Positions 46,366-58,667 of a DNA stretch of 64,000 nucleotides are shown in pieces (position 1 is the first letter of the stretch; every line of letters starts with the position of its first letter). The stretch is from Pleurotus djamor (Eukaryota; Basidiomycota; Agaricomycetes; Agaricales; Pleurotaceae). A program made the translations under genes and the position numbers. The notes under the pieces are model-generated. The model saw only the letters and a list, made by a program, of their open reading frames with translations, was not told where the DNA came from and did not search any database. The stretch is from NCBI GenBank assembly GCA_029747585.1, contig JAPEVF010000057.1, positions 62,001-126,000 of the forward strand. The letters run 5' to 3'.

Positions 46366-46969
46366 CATTGGTCAACGATGCGGTAGAGTCGGTATCGAGA
46401 AATACGTGCAACGTTGAACTTAAGTACGGCGACGGTCTTGACTCAGTATCTCCCTGTGCTAACATCGAGCCAACTTGAAATTAAACTATCCTAACATACT
46501 CTACATCGAATATCGTATCGTCTCAGATGCGAGATGTCCACGCCCTCAAGTTGGCAGGATGTAACTGCGAGGACCCGGCTTGATTTCGCTCCCTTACGCG
46601 CTCAACGGTACCATACCTGGCGGAAAAGCTCTTATGTATCTGAGGGTGTGGGAGGGGGACTGAGTAAATTAGGCGTCATCGTTGAACACAGATCTGAATC
46701 AGTGCCTTTGTGGATTGAACATCCCTTTGCGAGGCTCGAATGAAATGAATAGTTAGTCGAACGCCCTTCGAGTCGAAGTATTCAAACTCGCCTAACAGCG
46801 AGAGAATGAGCCGTTAAATGGCTTCGAAGTTCAACAGCGGGGACCTTCGACTCGTCTGTCAAAAACATAAGGCGCAAATGAAGAGTAAAAAAAACATACG
46901 GTACAAGACGTCCTGAAATATTCTACAAGGTGGGCTGAGCTCTTTGAAGTTTTGAACGGCCCATACCTG
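46366..46969. other. Intergenic region, no gene seen
   Basis: Between the F-box-like relic and the FunK1-D module. A 69-codon frame at 46534 has no recognisable content. Confidence 0.4.
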
Positions 46970-46979
46970 AGTAGTGAGA

Positions 46980-47540
46980 TCGGAAAAGCCAATGGACGCA
47001 TTGTTGCTCGCCGTTCTCACTGACACCTTCTCGATGTGGAAATGCGCAATGGTGTCGGGTCTTGGCGAAAAAATCAGAGATCGAAGATGCGGTGCGTACG
47101 AGTCAGAGTCAACGTCCCATTATGGAGATGATCTGGAGACGGAACGTGGCAATGGGGGACTCTCCTTTGTGTGGTGGCCAAAAAGGGGAGCGGTAGAAAA
47201 AGGGTCGCGAGATGGGACAGTGGGCCAAAACCCATTTAGTGCGCTGAAAGGCTGAAGTCGATCGCATTCTTGAGTTATCAGAGCTGCTATCCCTCCCTAT
47301 ATATACAAGTGAGCTATATGAATGTGAAGCTCGAGGCTGGGAGAAGATGATGGGATTGGGGACGAACGTCCAGGGGGAGCTCCTGAGGACGGCGCGATCA
47401 CCTGACTGTTCGAACAAGGCGGTAGCGGACTTTGAATTCTGGTGGCCCAACCTTTTCCTCTTGCCACATCGGTCTCCTGCTGCAACGATCGCAGCGTCCA
47501 TTGTCCTCCCGTTTAGTAATTGAATGTGAGTCTATAAATT
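46980..47540 (+). promoter_or_regulatory. FunK1-D promoter and shared upstream module
   Basis: Near-identical, in inverted window orientation, to the FunK1-A module. TATAAATT at 47533-47540 lies 51 bp before the ATG. GCGATCACCTGACTGTTCGA at about 47394-47413 lies about 200 bp before it. The divergent 130-codon frame runs 47501-47109 on the minus strand, again from MDAAIVAAG to RLQIISIMGR. Confidence 0.6.
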
Positions 47541-47590
47541 CGAGTAGATGTGGTCTTGCATATACTGCATCTTCTCCCCTTCGTACCATC

Positions 47591-50128
47591 ATGGCTAACC
47601 CAGTGTCAACCACGCCAGTTCGATCCCGAAAACCCATCCCAGCCACTCGAACTCAGATGGAACCACCTGCGAGAGGTCTCCGCCCCACCAGTACCTTCTC
47701 TGAAGCTCGTCTCAACCGACCCTCCGTTGAAGTTCATGGAGGTCTTGCGGCTTTGCAAACCAACATCGACATCCTCAACGCCCTTCAACCCTTTCGCAAC
47801 GAAAAGAACACTGCCTATGATTTAGGTGTTAAGGCTGTCAATGCGATACTACATGCTGTTCATGGTAAGATCTTAGACGACTCCTACCGTTGCTGAGGCT
47901 GATCGCGGGACCTTATAGATGTCTTTGCTCCTGACAAACCAGAGCTTGTCTGTGTCAACATCCACTCCAGGAACATCCGGCACCATCCCCATCAGCACTT
48001 TCACTCCCGCGCCGACTTTGGTATCCTTCGCAAATCTGTGTGGGAACGTCTTCGCGCTATGAAACTACTCCCGGCCTATCACCAACTCGCCAGCGCTNGC
48101 GAACTCAAGACCAAATTTGATAAGTCCAAGGGTCCGAAGCAACTCTTGACGTATCTTGGGATCCTCAGTCAAGCTCTCCCCACACATGTGTCGCTTCTCG
48201 GGTTCTCTTGTTGGTCGGAAGGATACACGCTCCACTACTCTAGCCCATCGGGTGTTGAATGCTCTGAAGACTTCACATGGGACGACATCCTGCCTTTCCT
48301 CGAGTATGCCTATACGCTCTACTGTCCCCCACAGGATAAACTTCACCTGTTCTTCGACGAGACCATCGAGCTCTCAAAAGGCTTATCCGACTCTGAGTCG
48401 CCTCTCTGGGATGTCAAAGCCGACAATGTCACCTATAGGAGATGTCGAGTCAGGATGGTTGGACAGCCATGGCATCGGATGTCTTGGATCGTGGAGAGCG
48501 AAGATCACTTTATTATTAAGGACCAACATCGCAGCGACGACACTACGTTCACGGAGGGCGAGTTGTATGACACCCTTCACAAAGCTGGACACGCTCCGGG
48601 CTTCGCAATCAAGGTCTCTTACTCGCAAATCGTGAGCCATGGTCATCACATGAAGATCAAAGTCAACGGCTGGAGTCGCACGAAGACACGAATTGTCCTT
48701 GCAACGAGTGGCGCATTCCTCCATCAATGCGAGAATCTGGTGAAGTTTCTAAGGGTTATGTACGATGTCCTCGAATGTACGTCCTCCGCCTCCCATTCTA
48801 GCCATTCATCCTCACCCCTTCCCTTCATATAGCGCACCGCCACGCCGTGAACCAAGAGGTCCTCCATCGTGACCTCAGCCAAGCAAACATATTGATCAAC
48901 GCACGCCATGTTTCTGGACAGATGAAGAAGTTGTACGATGGCAAGGACCGACCGCGATTCTGCCGCGAGGTATTGGAAAAGTGAGTGGATTTCTTGTCGT
49001 GTCGATCTCTCTCTCATACCTCTGTCGCGTAGAATTGACCATGCTGAACCTGAGGCCCTTGTTATCGACTTCGACAACGCCTGCAGGTACATCGATGGGG
49101 AACAACGTACCCATAACCCACTCCACGAACGGACGGTTAGTCGGTACCTTGTGTCCATCGACAGTGCACTTACATTCGTCTTTTTCAGGGCACACCAAAA
49201 TACATCGCACGTTCTGTCTCACTGGGGCAGATTCTTCACAAGAACCACGCGTTCGAGCCGATGCCTGAACTTCCCGATGATCTCGCCGAGCGCTATGCAG
49301 AGGTGTACAACGATGCGGCTGACCCCTTACGCACCTTCAAGGACGCTGAAGGCAACACGCATGACGGCAAGCTAGACGATGTCACCTTCAAACGATATAA
49401 GAAGAACAGAGACGTCCTTAAAACGGAATTTCAGCATTGTCCGAGACACGACGCTGAATCAGTCTTCTGGTGCATCTTAGCGTTCCTGATGCGAGCTCTA
49501 CCGGCGGACGGTTCCAAGCCTGAAGACGACCTCAATAGGCCCGCCTTCATCAAACAATGGAAGAAGTTCGAAATACACGAAATTCCCGAGAAAGACGACA
49601 ACACCGACTCTCGCGTTTCACTCCTTGAGGATTTAGATTGGAGCAAAGTGGTCCATCACAAGCTCGCTCTCGTCTCTGATCTTATTACGGAGCTAGTTGA
49701 GCAAGTTCGCCCCGAATATGCCCTCCTCCGACCGCCTCCTCACAAATTCCACCTTCACGAAGCTATGCAGCGCATCCTCCTCAAGTATGCGGTGCAATGG
49801 AAGGACCAGAACATCGATTTCAACACAGAGGAGCAGCGCAAGATCCCCATCAGCGAGAACATGTCAACAGCACGTCCCGCTCCCGACGGCCAGCGTCCCA
49901 CTATCAGTGGTATTCCAACGCAAACTGCAAGCAAACGAGACGCTGGAACCGCCGAATTGTCTGAGCGACCAAACTATACCTCGTCAAAGCAAGAAAGAGC
50001 CCAGAAGCCCGGTGAAGATGATGTCGAGGAGGTTCAGGACGACGATCCTAAACGTAAGCATCCCGTATCTCCCTTTTGTCTTCACTCGTTAACGGTGATA
50101 TCTAGGTATTTGCCGCCGTTCGGGGTAA
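47591..50128 (+). CDS. FunK1-D, fungal-specific protein kinase
   Basis: Start ATG 47591 (MANPVSTTPVRSRKP). The first intron follows HAVHG at about 47863. The N-lobe has WHRMSW, the Lys in FIIKDQHRSDD, FTEGELYDTLHKAGHAPGF and SRTKTRIVLAT. Then LHRDLSQANI (catalytic loop), LVIDFDNA (a variant of LIIDLDNA), LHERT and GTPKYIARSV. The C-lobe carries RHDAESVFWCILAF and HEAMQRILLKYA. The tail is acidic near its end (EDDVEEVQDDD), then a final intron and RICRRSG with TAA at 50126-50128. One N near 48100 gives an unknown residue only. It appears complete and active. It has the same orientation as FunK1-E and F. Confidence 0.9.
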
Positions 50129-50689
50129 CACTGTCAACACAGCTAAATCTACCGTGGTTGACATGCCTCTCCAATATTGGATTTCTCTGCGTTTATGTAC
50201 TCCTCTGCGTTCTACTTTCTCCCGCGTATTACCCATCTGTCCTCTATATCTCTTTTAATATTCCACTGATTTCAATGACGTGTGGCCCTCATCGCATCTC
50301 CTTTTGAGCTTCGCTATAGTGCCTCGGGTCGAGTCATGTAATGAACAGTTTCTATGAGCCCACCGCAGTCCAAACCGAGTACACTGACGACATCGAGGAC
50401 AGTCGTTCTCAGGTGAGGAGCTTACAATCTTCGAAGCAAGTCTCCCAGGGATCCCTGCATGAGAATGGCGATCGTGTACTCGGAGAAAATTTTCGCTACT
50501 GTCTGGTCCGAATAGAAAGCCGTTCTAGGAGACTTCAATTCACGGAGACGTCCGAGTCTATCCCGATTTCTTATAGCATCCTTTGTATTCGTGATCTATT
50601 GGGTAGCAGACTTCAAAGTTCAGGTTTTAACCCAGACTGTCGAGTGACTCGCGCGTCGTTGATACCAAAGTCTACCGCGGCGAAGGTGG
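50129..50689. other. Intergenic region, no gene seen
   Basis: Between FunK1-D and the FunK1-E promoter. A 117-codon frame at 50341-50694 has no family resemblance. Confidence 0.4.
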
Positions 50690-50910
50690 TCTAGGAGAGC
50701 TCCTGAAGAGAACGCGATCATCTGATCGTTCGAAAAATCACAACATTGTTCTTCTGCCACAACGATCGTAGCGTTTCCCTCCCGTTTATGAGTTCAGTGT
50801 GAGTCTATGAGCTTGAGGAAGTGCGTACCACATCGTCTTCTCCTCGTTCTATCATAGCTCACACACCGTAAACAACCCCAATTAGAGCTCATAAACTTCC
50901 AACCACTTGA
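50690..50910 (+). promoter_or_regulatory. FunK1-E promoter, short version of the module
   Basis: GAGAGCTCCTGAAGAGAACG, then CGCGATCATCTGATCGTTCG at 50713-50732, about 200 bp before the ATG. Later blocks shared with FunK1-D are CAACGATCGTAGCGT, TCCCGTTTA and GTGAGTCTATGA. The TATA box of A and D is changed to TATGAGC. The longer upstream half of the module is not recognisable. Confidence 0.5.
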
Positions 50911-50916
50911 AGCAAG

Positions 50917-53403
50917 ATGGAGCCACCTACTAGCAGCCTTCTTGCGAACGGCTCTTTCACTCAAACTCGTCTCAATCGACCGTCTATCGAGCTCAGTGAA
51001 GGCTTCAATGCTCTGAAGACAAACATCGAAATCATCAATGCCGTCGAAGCCTTCCGGAAAGAGTCAAAGACCGCGTACTCACTTGGCGTCGATGTTCTCA
51101 ACGCGGTCCTTCACGCTGTCTATGGTAATGTGCCCCAATATTTCTCCTCAGCATCTCACCCACCTCTTGATATCCCAGCTGCCTTTCCCTCCGCCGATGG
51201 CGAGCTTGTATGCATCGACGTCAATAGCAGGAAGCTGCGCTGCCACCCTTATCAGCACTTCAACTCGCGTACCGACTTTGCCATCCTACCGAAGTCCATC
51301 GCAGACGATCTCAATGCCCTCAATCTCGCCCCGGCCTACCATCATACGGTCAGCCTTGGAGAACTGAAGATTTTAGACGACAAGAAGAAAGGTCCCAAGC
51401 AGTGCATGACTTATCTCGGAATTGCTAGCCAGGCTCTCCCTCATCGCGTCTCTCTTCTCGGCCACTCTATCTGGTCAGGCGGATACACGCTACATTGGTC
51501 CTCCCCATCAGGGGTGGACTGCTCCAACGAGTTCGGCTGGGACAAGCTTCAGCCACTCCTTGAGTACGCGTACACCCTCTATCATCCGCCTGCAGACAAG
51601 CTTCACTTATTCTTCGACGAAACGGTCACCCTTTCCGATGGATTGTCGCTGAGTGATGATCCAAGATGGGACGTTAGGGTGGAGGGTGTCGAGTACAAAC
51701 GATGTGAGGTTAGGATGGTTGGAGAGCCCTGGCACCGGATGTCATGGGTTGTCGTCACCACGGAAAACTTCGTGATCAAGGATCAGTATCGGAGCGACGA
51801 CTCAACGTTCACGGAAGGCGAATTGTATGAAACCGTCCACGCAGCAGGTTTCGCACTTGGTTTCGCTGACATGGTCTCATACACACCACTCGAGAGCCAT
51901 GGTCAGCCTATTCAAATTGAAGTGGATGGTGTGAGTCGAACGAAGACGCGCATTGTCCTGGCCACCATTGGCGATCCCTTTTCCAAGTGTAAGGACTTGC
52001 AACAACTTCTGAGGGTCTCGTACGATGCGATCGAAGGTCCGTCCAGTCCTTTTCTTCTCTTCTTTCTCCTAATTACTCATTGACAATGTTACTCCCTAGC
52101 GCACCGCCACGCAGTCACACGGGATGTCCTGCACCGTGACTTGAGCATGGGAAACATCCTAATCAATCCGAAGTTCGCGAGGACTCCGACCAAGGAGCAA
52201 TATCAGGACAGCAAACGACCTCGCTTCATCAACGAGGTCATGAATGGGTGAGCCCTGCTTATGTCGCTACTAGATATCCAGACTTACTCCATACCATACA
52301 CATTCCTCAGTGTGAAGAACGCTAATCCTGAGGCGTTGATCATCGATCTCGACAATGCCAGCAAGTACAAGAGACCCAAGGACGAGGAGTATAATCTACA
52401 TGAACGGACTGTTTGTGTTCTGCCTTCGACTTCGTGCTTACCAGTGCTCACCATCTTGGCAGGGAACTCCGAAATACATTGCACGCGCTGTATCACTGGC
52501 CACTGTCCTCTTCCACAACGCTGCTTTTGCACCAATGCCTACGCTACCCGCACATCTCAAAACGCAATACGAAGATGCCTACGAGGGGTCTTATGATCAT
52601 CCATTACGCTGTTTCACCGATTCAAAGCGTACAACCCACAATGGAAAGCTCAGCATGACGAGAATGGCCAAATATGTGAACGATCCCTCCAAAGCAGACG
52701 CCGACTTCAAGCATCGCCCCCGCCACGATGTTGAATCTGTTTTCTGGTGTCTCTTGGTTTTTCTCATCCAAGTTCTACCGGCGACGGCTCAGTCTCGCGA
52801 TGACGATGTTAATAACGAAGCCTACAATACTCTTTGGGCGAACTTTCGGGACCACGAAATCCCCGATGACGACGTCGGCGGCGACTCACGGGCTTTCGTG
52901 TTTATGCGCCGTCAGAAATGGCCCAAAATCCTTCATGAACACATCGCTTTTGTGGCTCCTCTACTCGACGAACTTGTGGATCAAGTGAGCCCCGAGTATG
53001 CGCTTCTGAAGCCCTCTCCGGACAAGTTCCATCTCCACGAAGCCGTTCAACGGATCCTCTTCAAGTACATGGACATCTGGAGGGACGAGAAGATCTCGTT
53101 CCATACGGAGGTTCAGCGGAACACTATCATCGATCCAGATCACAAACCCACTAATCGTCGCTTTGATGATGGTCACCTTCACAACGTCAGCAAGGCTAGT
53201 AGCAAACGCAAGGCTGCCATGGCCAATTTACCAGAGCGACCCCCTTCTCCCAAGGCGGATGAACCAGGAGAGCATACTGTTCATCCCTCCGTCGGCACTA
53301 GTAATGGCCACAAACGTACGCATCCATGAATTTTACCCTCTCTGCCTTGTCTGACCACCTTACTTCGACAGGTACTAGAGTGAAGTCTCTGGTTCGTGAT
53401 TGA
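50917..53403 (+). CDS. FunK1-E, fungal-specific protein kinase
   Basis: Start ATG 50917 (MEPPTSSLLANGSF). An intron after HAVYG starts GTAATG and stays open in frame; removing it gives AFPSADGELVCIDV. The N-lobe has WHRMSW, the Lys in FVIKDQYRSDD, FTEGELYETVHAAG and SRTKTRIVLAT. Then LHRDLSMGNI, LIIDLDNASKY, LHERT and GTPKYIARAVSL. The C-lobe has RHDVESVFWC, where Val replaces the usual Ala. The last intron leads to RTRVKSLVRD with TGA at 53401-53403. It appears complete. It lacks the N-terminal extension of A, B and D and starts directly at MEPP, which corresponds to an internal Met in those paralogues. Confidence 0.9.
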
Positions 53404-54704
53404 TTACTGAGCGTCTTTGTGATGCTGGACATTTGTTCTTACGATTGTATCGGGGTACTCTATATCCTATTGTATCTGCATGCGTTGCCTATCATAATAT
53501 CACTGTTTTACTTGGAACTTCCTTTCGTTTTGATACAGAATGACAACAGGACTCCGCTGCAGGCGCGAATGGAGGGTGTACAGTCACAGTGGATACGGAA
53601 AGTACCTGATCGAGGGCCCCATGAGCAGGGAACCTCGTCAATCAAACGGCGAACAGACAATAGAGTGTCTAGAGTAGGAAGGGCTGCAGCGGCTAACCTC
53701 TAAGCGCTTAGAACTCGAACCACCTGAAAGTGATAGGAGAGGCTCCTAAAAGGATTCAGGCTAAGTTCGACCTCGATATCCACAGGCTTTTCTGGCTTGA
53801 TGTACTCAAGGAGAGATTGGGTTGAGCTGGCTAAGGATGCGGAGCTAATTCGACCGGATTTCAATATCGGGATGACTCGTCCAGGATGGCAAGCGAGGTC
53901 TAAAAAGCGACGGTTTTGTGTTCAAAAAGTACCTGAGGGACCTGTGGAAACATCACTGGACACGGGGAACGAATAACGCGAGAGACATGCTGCCGTCATG
54001 AGGACAGGCACAGCTTGCTTGGGGCCGATGAAGAGACAACGAGGGATATATTGATTGACAAGAATACACGAGGGTAAAAAATGAGGAGTCTCAACGAGTG
54101 AGAACGAGAACGGAAAAAATTGGTGATAAAAACCCAGCAGACCAAGAGTAGTCTGAATTGAGTTACACCACAGCATGAAGCGGGTGCACTGTGAATTGCA
54201 CTAAAGGATAGCGCGAGTCCGGCGAAGACGTGTCCTCCCAAGTTCCTGTGGTTGTCGTGAACTCGGAGTATGAGAGAGTCATCCACAATGGATGTCAGTG
54301 CCTCACCCCACGTAGAGACCCCTCCTGTTCGTCGCCATTTACATCAACTGACCACCAAGCCCATGAAGAACTTGCGAGTCAAGAAGGTAAGAAGGGACGA
54401 GGATACATACTCCAGCGTGAACTGACGGGGAAGTCAGCCAGAACTGCCGGGTACGTAGAGCAAGGAAGGGGTACGTGAGGTGAGAACCCAGCATCCTCAC
54501 ATACGTAGGCATGACGAGGGTTCCAGACAGGCCAACGCAGCAGGACCACTCCCAGTCCCGACCGTGCTGCATCGACCATGGCCGAGCAGAGAGACTGAGC
54601 TTAAAACGTGAAGTTTCTGGCTCCGAGACAATAACGGAGGGGACCGCGGCCCCAGCCGCACTCCCCTCAAACGATGATAGCAGCACCTGACCGCATTACA
54701 CTGT
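53404..54704. other. Gene-poor stretch
   Basis: No family resemblance on either strand. A minus-strand frame near 53996-54286 is hydrophobic but not recognisable. It may include eroded mobile or genic DNA. Confidence 0.35.
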
Positions 54705-54850
54705 TCGACAATGATACCCCGAAGCGTGAAGCAAACGGCCGGGGAAACCCCGACCACTTCCGACCAACCAAAAAGCAGTGAAAAGACGGACAACGAAGGA
54801 ACGTACGATACTACCCGATCCCTACAGCAATTTTCAAAGTCCCACATAGG
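54705..54850 (+). repeat. Dispersed repeat, copy 2
   Basis: Partner of 39625-39735 (see there). This copy is longer, with extra sequence between the shared blocks. The shared CCCTACAGC end is near 54830. Confidence 0.35.
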
Positions 54851-55112
54851 TCGCAGAAGCAGCCATGCAGGTATGCCTTTTCCATCAGCGCACAAAACAC
54901 CGAGGATCTTGAGGACGAACATGCGAGGGACGGATAATTTCTGGTTCGCTGGTGTAGCAGCGGTTACGACTAGATCCAGCTAGGATCGATCGAGAGGGAT
55001 TGGAATGCTCAGACCTTGACCCGCTCATGAGAAAGGCTGCAAAGCCAGTGTGGAATGAGCCTCACAGTCTTGGGCCTGCAGGGGGGTTGGAAGGAAGACA
55101 GGAAGCGCCGAG

Positions 55113-55980
55113 ATGCACGACAAAAACGTTGATGTAGATCACATGACCGTTGAGGTCCATTGCCGCCCGAAGCTACCAGGAACCCCCTATCGAACACTTC
55201 CGAATTACCTCCTCACCGTTTCGCATGCCATACATCACTTGGCCGTTCCGCTCATTTATCATACACTTTTAATCACAGGAATCTACAACGAAAGCAAACT
55301 AGAGAGCATCTCATTACATTATTGCGCGAGCTCCTACGTTCTGCCTTCAAAGTTCACGTTTTCATCGCCTTCATCGTGCGTTAGTAAACAACCCAACTCT
55401 GGATAAATATACGGCCACATTCATCGTAGACGACAACGCCGACCCTATTATTCGAGATGCAATCGCATCTCAGAGGCAGATTCTCAGAGACCAGTGTACA
55501 GAGAATATTTTATTGACGAACTTGTGACGAACACTAGCCGTGCTTTTTCCGTATCTGGAGAACATCAATCTATTGCATTTGACCACCATGGAGGATCCCA
55601 GCACGGTGAACTAGTCCAAGTCTTCCGCAGCTATGCAACTGCTGAAGTCGCTTGACATTCTCTAGGTCTCAATAGAAGAGCTCTTGAATATACACTCGGA
55701 ATCTCTTTGTTAGATCCATATCTCACGTCTAGCGATTGACGACGACCGCAGAGAACCGATCGATCCTTCTGAAGACATCGTCAACACAGAGTAGAGCACA
55801 GCGGCTAGATGAGTCACGATGGGTACCCTTCACTACTTGCTGTCTCACGTACCCTGCGAACACATTTTACCTTTACCCGTCCTGTCCCACTCCTGTTATC
55901 TCCCCAAACGTCCATCCCGAAGGTCAGTTCAAACAGTGGTGGAAGCCGTTGAAGGACAATTTCAGTATCTCCGTACCGTA
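55113..55980 (+). pseudogene. F-box/LRR-like relic
   Basis: LPNYLLTVSHAIHHLAVPLIYHTLLI matches LRSLLTVSHATYDMVAPLIY of the 45094 gene when broken into shorter blocks. Downstream, three frames are needed to follow it: REHLITLLRELL, then LVNNPTLDKYTATFIVDD and DPIIRDAIASQRQILRDQ, then stops. At the end, QWWKPLKDNFSI resembles SWWEPLPEHLDL of the 45094 gene. It is a decayed paralogue. Confidence 0.5.
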
Positions 55981-56089
55981 ATCAGGTAAATATGTAGTAA
56001 CGCACGTCGGTATGTAGCTTCAGTTGGAGCTCAACCTCCAACTAGCTTTATATCCAATCCTTGCGCATGAAGGCCTTTGCTTCGTGGAT

Positions 56090-56136
56090 TAGGAGAAGGG
56101 ACGCGATCACGCGATGTCGCGTTTTTGAGCGTTCGG
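56090..56136 (+). promoter_or_regulatory. FunK1-F promoter core
   Basis: CGCGATCACGCGATGTCGCG at 56102-56121 followed by GTTCGGACTTTGAA at 56131. This is the core found in the other FunK1 promoters, but only about 100 bp before the ATG and with altered spacing. Confidence 0.4.
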
Positions 56137-56202
56137 ACTTTGAAACAGCCCTTCCAATCCGACCACCACAAGAGTTCAGACAACTCCAATTTTCAGCGCA
56201 AC

Positions 56203-58667
56203 ATGGGATCATCTACCACTACCCACAACGATCTCTCCAAGTTTACGGAGAAACATCTCAACAGATCGAACGATAACGGCTTACAAGCTCTCAACCAAAA
56301 TGTCGACGTTCTCATGGCAGTCGATGCCATTCGCAGAGCAAAGCGAACTTCATCTCAGCTCTGTGTGAACCTCATAAACTCTGTACTCCATTCTGTGCAT
56401 GGTGAGATACACCGTTCTTTGCATCGTTGCCTTGTTTACTTACAAAAACTTAAGCGGCATTTGCTCCCCGTGAAAAAGAACTTATCTGCCTTGACCTCGG
56501 TGGTCAGCAGTTGCGACACCACCCCTTCCCAAAACTATCCTCAGACATCGACTTTGCTGTTGTAACCAAGCCGATCTCAGATGCTCTTAGCGGAGAGAAA
56601 GTTAGCCCAGCGTATCACCACCTCATCAGCGCTGGTAAACGGCAGCGAGCCTCGAATAGAGCCAAATCCCCAATCCAACACATAGCGTATCTCGGTATCG
56701 CTGGCCTTGCCTTGCCTCATCGCGTTTCGCTCCTTGGTTTCTTTATTCTGAAAAGTGGTTATACGCTTCATTGGTCCAACCCGTCTGGCGTCGAATACTC
56801 CGAAGAATTCACCTGGGACAACCTCATACCTCTCCTTGAGTATGCCTACACACTCTACATTCCGCCGAAGGACAAGCTCCACATGTTCTACGACAATACG
56901 ATCACGCTTTCGCCAGATTTACCTCTCAAGGACGCTCCACGGTGGGATGTCGAAGTTGGTGAGGTTGTCTACAGGCGCTGCGAGGTCAAGGCAGTCGGAC
57001 AGCCATGGGACCGGATGTCATGGATTTCCAAGTCCGAAGATGGGTTCGTTATCAAGGATCAGCATCGCTGTGATGACTACACGTTCACGGAGGGTGAATT
57101 GTACGACACTCTGCACAAAGCGGGCTATGCTCTTGGATTCGCCGACATGGTTTCGTATACACCAGTCAAGAGCCATGGAAAGCTTATTCAAACCAGCGCC
57201 AACAACCGCAGTCGAACGAAGATTCGGATCGTCCTTGCGACCTCAGGCGATCCGATCCAACAATGCAAGACCTTAGTTAGCTTCTTGAGGGTGATGTACG
57301 ATGTCCTCGAAGGTGCATTATCCCGCTAACTAGCGTGATTTGTTGTCCCACTCACCCGCTGTCTATCTAGCACACCGTCACGCAGTGAATCAGAAGATTC
57401 TGCACCGTGACATCAGCATGGGAAACATCTTGATTAACCCACGCAACATCAGACCCCGAGCGAAGGCGTACCAAGGACACGATCGACCTCGTTTCATCGG
57501 AGAAGTCCTGGATGGGTGAGTTTTTGTAGTCACTTCCATCCTCATGCAGCTAGAGTAACTCCCGGACGTTTGTAGTGCGCCAAACGCAGATCCCGAGTCT
57601 CTGATCATAGACCTAGACAACGCATCAAAAATTGGGGAGAAACGCGAGGGTCATCATGATCCATTGCGTGAACGCACCGTACGCGCGTCGTCTTGACTCT
57701 TTACCGTACTTTAATAGCTGATGCCATCTTTGCTAAGGGAACACCCACATACATTGCTCGCTCTGTCTCGCAGGGCAGAATCCTCGAGGTCACCGGTTTT
57801 GACCCAATGCCCGAGCTCCCCGAGGACCTTGACCGTCGCTACCAAGAAGCCTACGAGGACGCCAATGACCCCTTGCGAGCATTCAAGGATACTGAAGATA
57901 CGACACATGGGGGTCAGACCAACCGTATCCAGTTCAAACATTATCGAAAGAACCACGAGGATTGTGAAACTGATTTCCGACACCATCCACGTCACGATGC
58001 CGAATCTGTCTTCTGGTGCATACTCGTATTTCTCCTGCGTGTTTTACCGAGAGATCGAAGTGACGAAGAGGACATCAACGAGCGCAGATTCATGAGGAAG
58101 TGGATATACCTTCGTGACCACCAGATAGTCGACATGGATGAGCAATCTGATTCTCGTACATGGTTGCTGGATGGCCTGAATTGGTCGTCCAGTCTCCACC
58201 ACAAGCTTGCTTTCGTGAGACCCCTGCTCGATGAGCTCCTCTGGCAAGTACGTCCCGAATACGCGCTTCTTGAACCTCCCCCACCTCAGTTTCATCTGCA
58301 CGAAGCCATGCAACGCATCCTCCTCAAGTATATCGTCCAATGGAAGGACCAGGATGTTGAATTCGACACGGAGATGCAGCGTCGATGTATTGAAGATGAC
58401 GTAGCGTCCTCACAAGGATCTACAGCTTCGACATCCTCAAGCGAGAGCCAGCTATCATGCATCATCACCGAAACCACGCCTGCTCCTGGGAAACGAAAGG
58501 CCGAGGTGGCTGGATTAGAGGATCGACCACCTGTGACAGAGTCTGAGACTTCGGGAGATGCTCCTTCGGTCTTGGTAAAACGATTCAAACATGGTTCGTC
58601 TGCCTATTTACTCTCTCTGCTTATCATCTCGTCTCAGCCATTGCATTTCTTAGTTCGCAGGGGTTGA
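56203..58667 (+). CDS. FunK1-F, fungal-specific protein kinase
   Basis: Start ATG 56203 (MGSSTTTHNDLSKFTEKHL); the N-terminus differs from its paralogues. An intron follows HSVHG. The N-lobe has PWDRMSW (Asp for the usual His), the Lys in FVIKDQHRCDD, FTEGELYDTLHKAGYALGF and SRTKIRIVLAT. Then LHRDISMGNI, LIIDLDNAS, LRERT and GTPTYIARSVSQ. The C-lobe carries RHDAESVFWCILVFLLRV and HEAMQRILLKYI. The tail is Ser/Thr-rich. The end is uncertain: the frame runs to 58667, but paralogues finish in a tiny spliced exon, which could place the stop nearby. It appears complete and active. Confidence 0.87.

Noticed and set aside
54339..54922. Minus-strand hydrophobic frames as a third DUF6533 gene
   Set aside because: Neither the NRYLPF-like hallmark nor the helix order of the family could be found.
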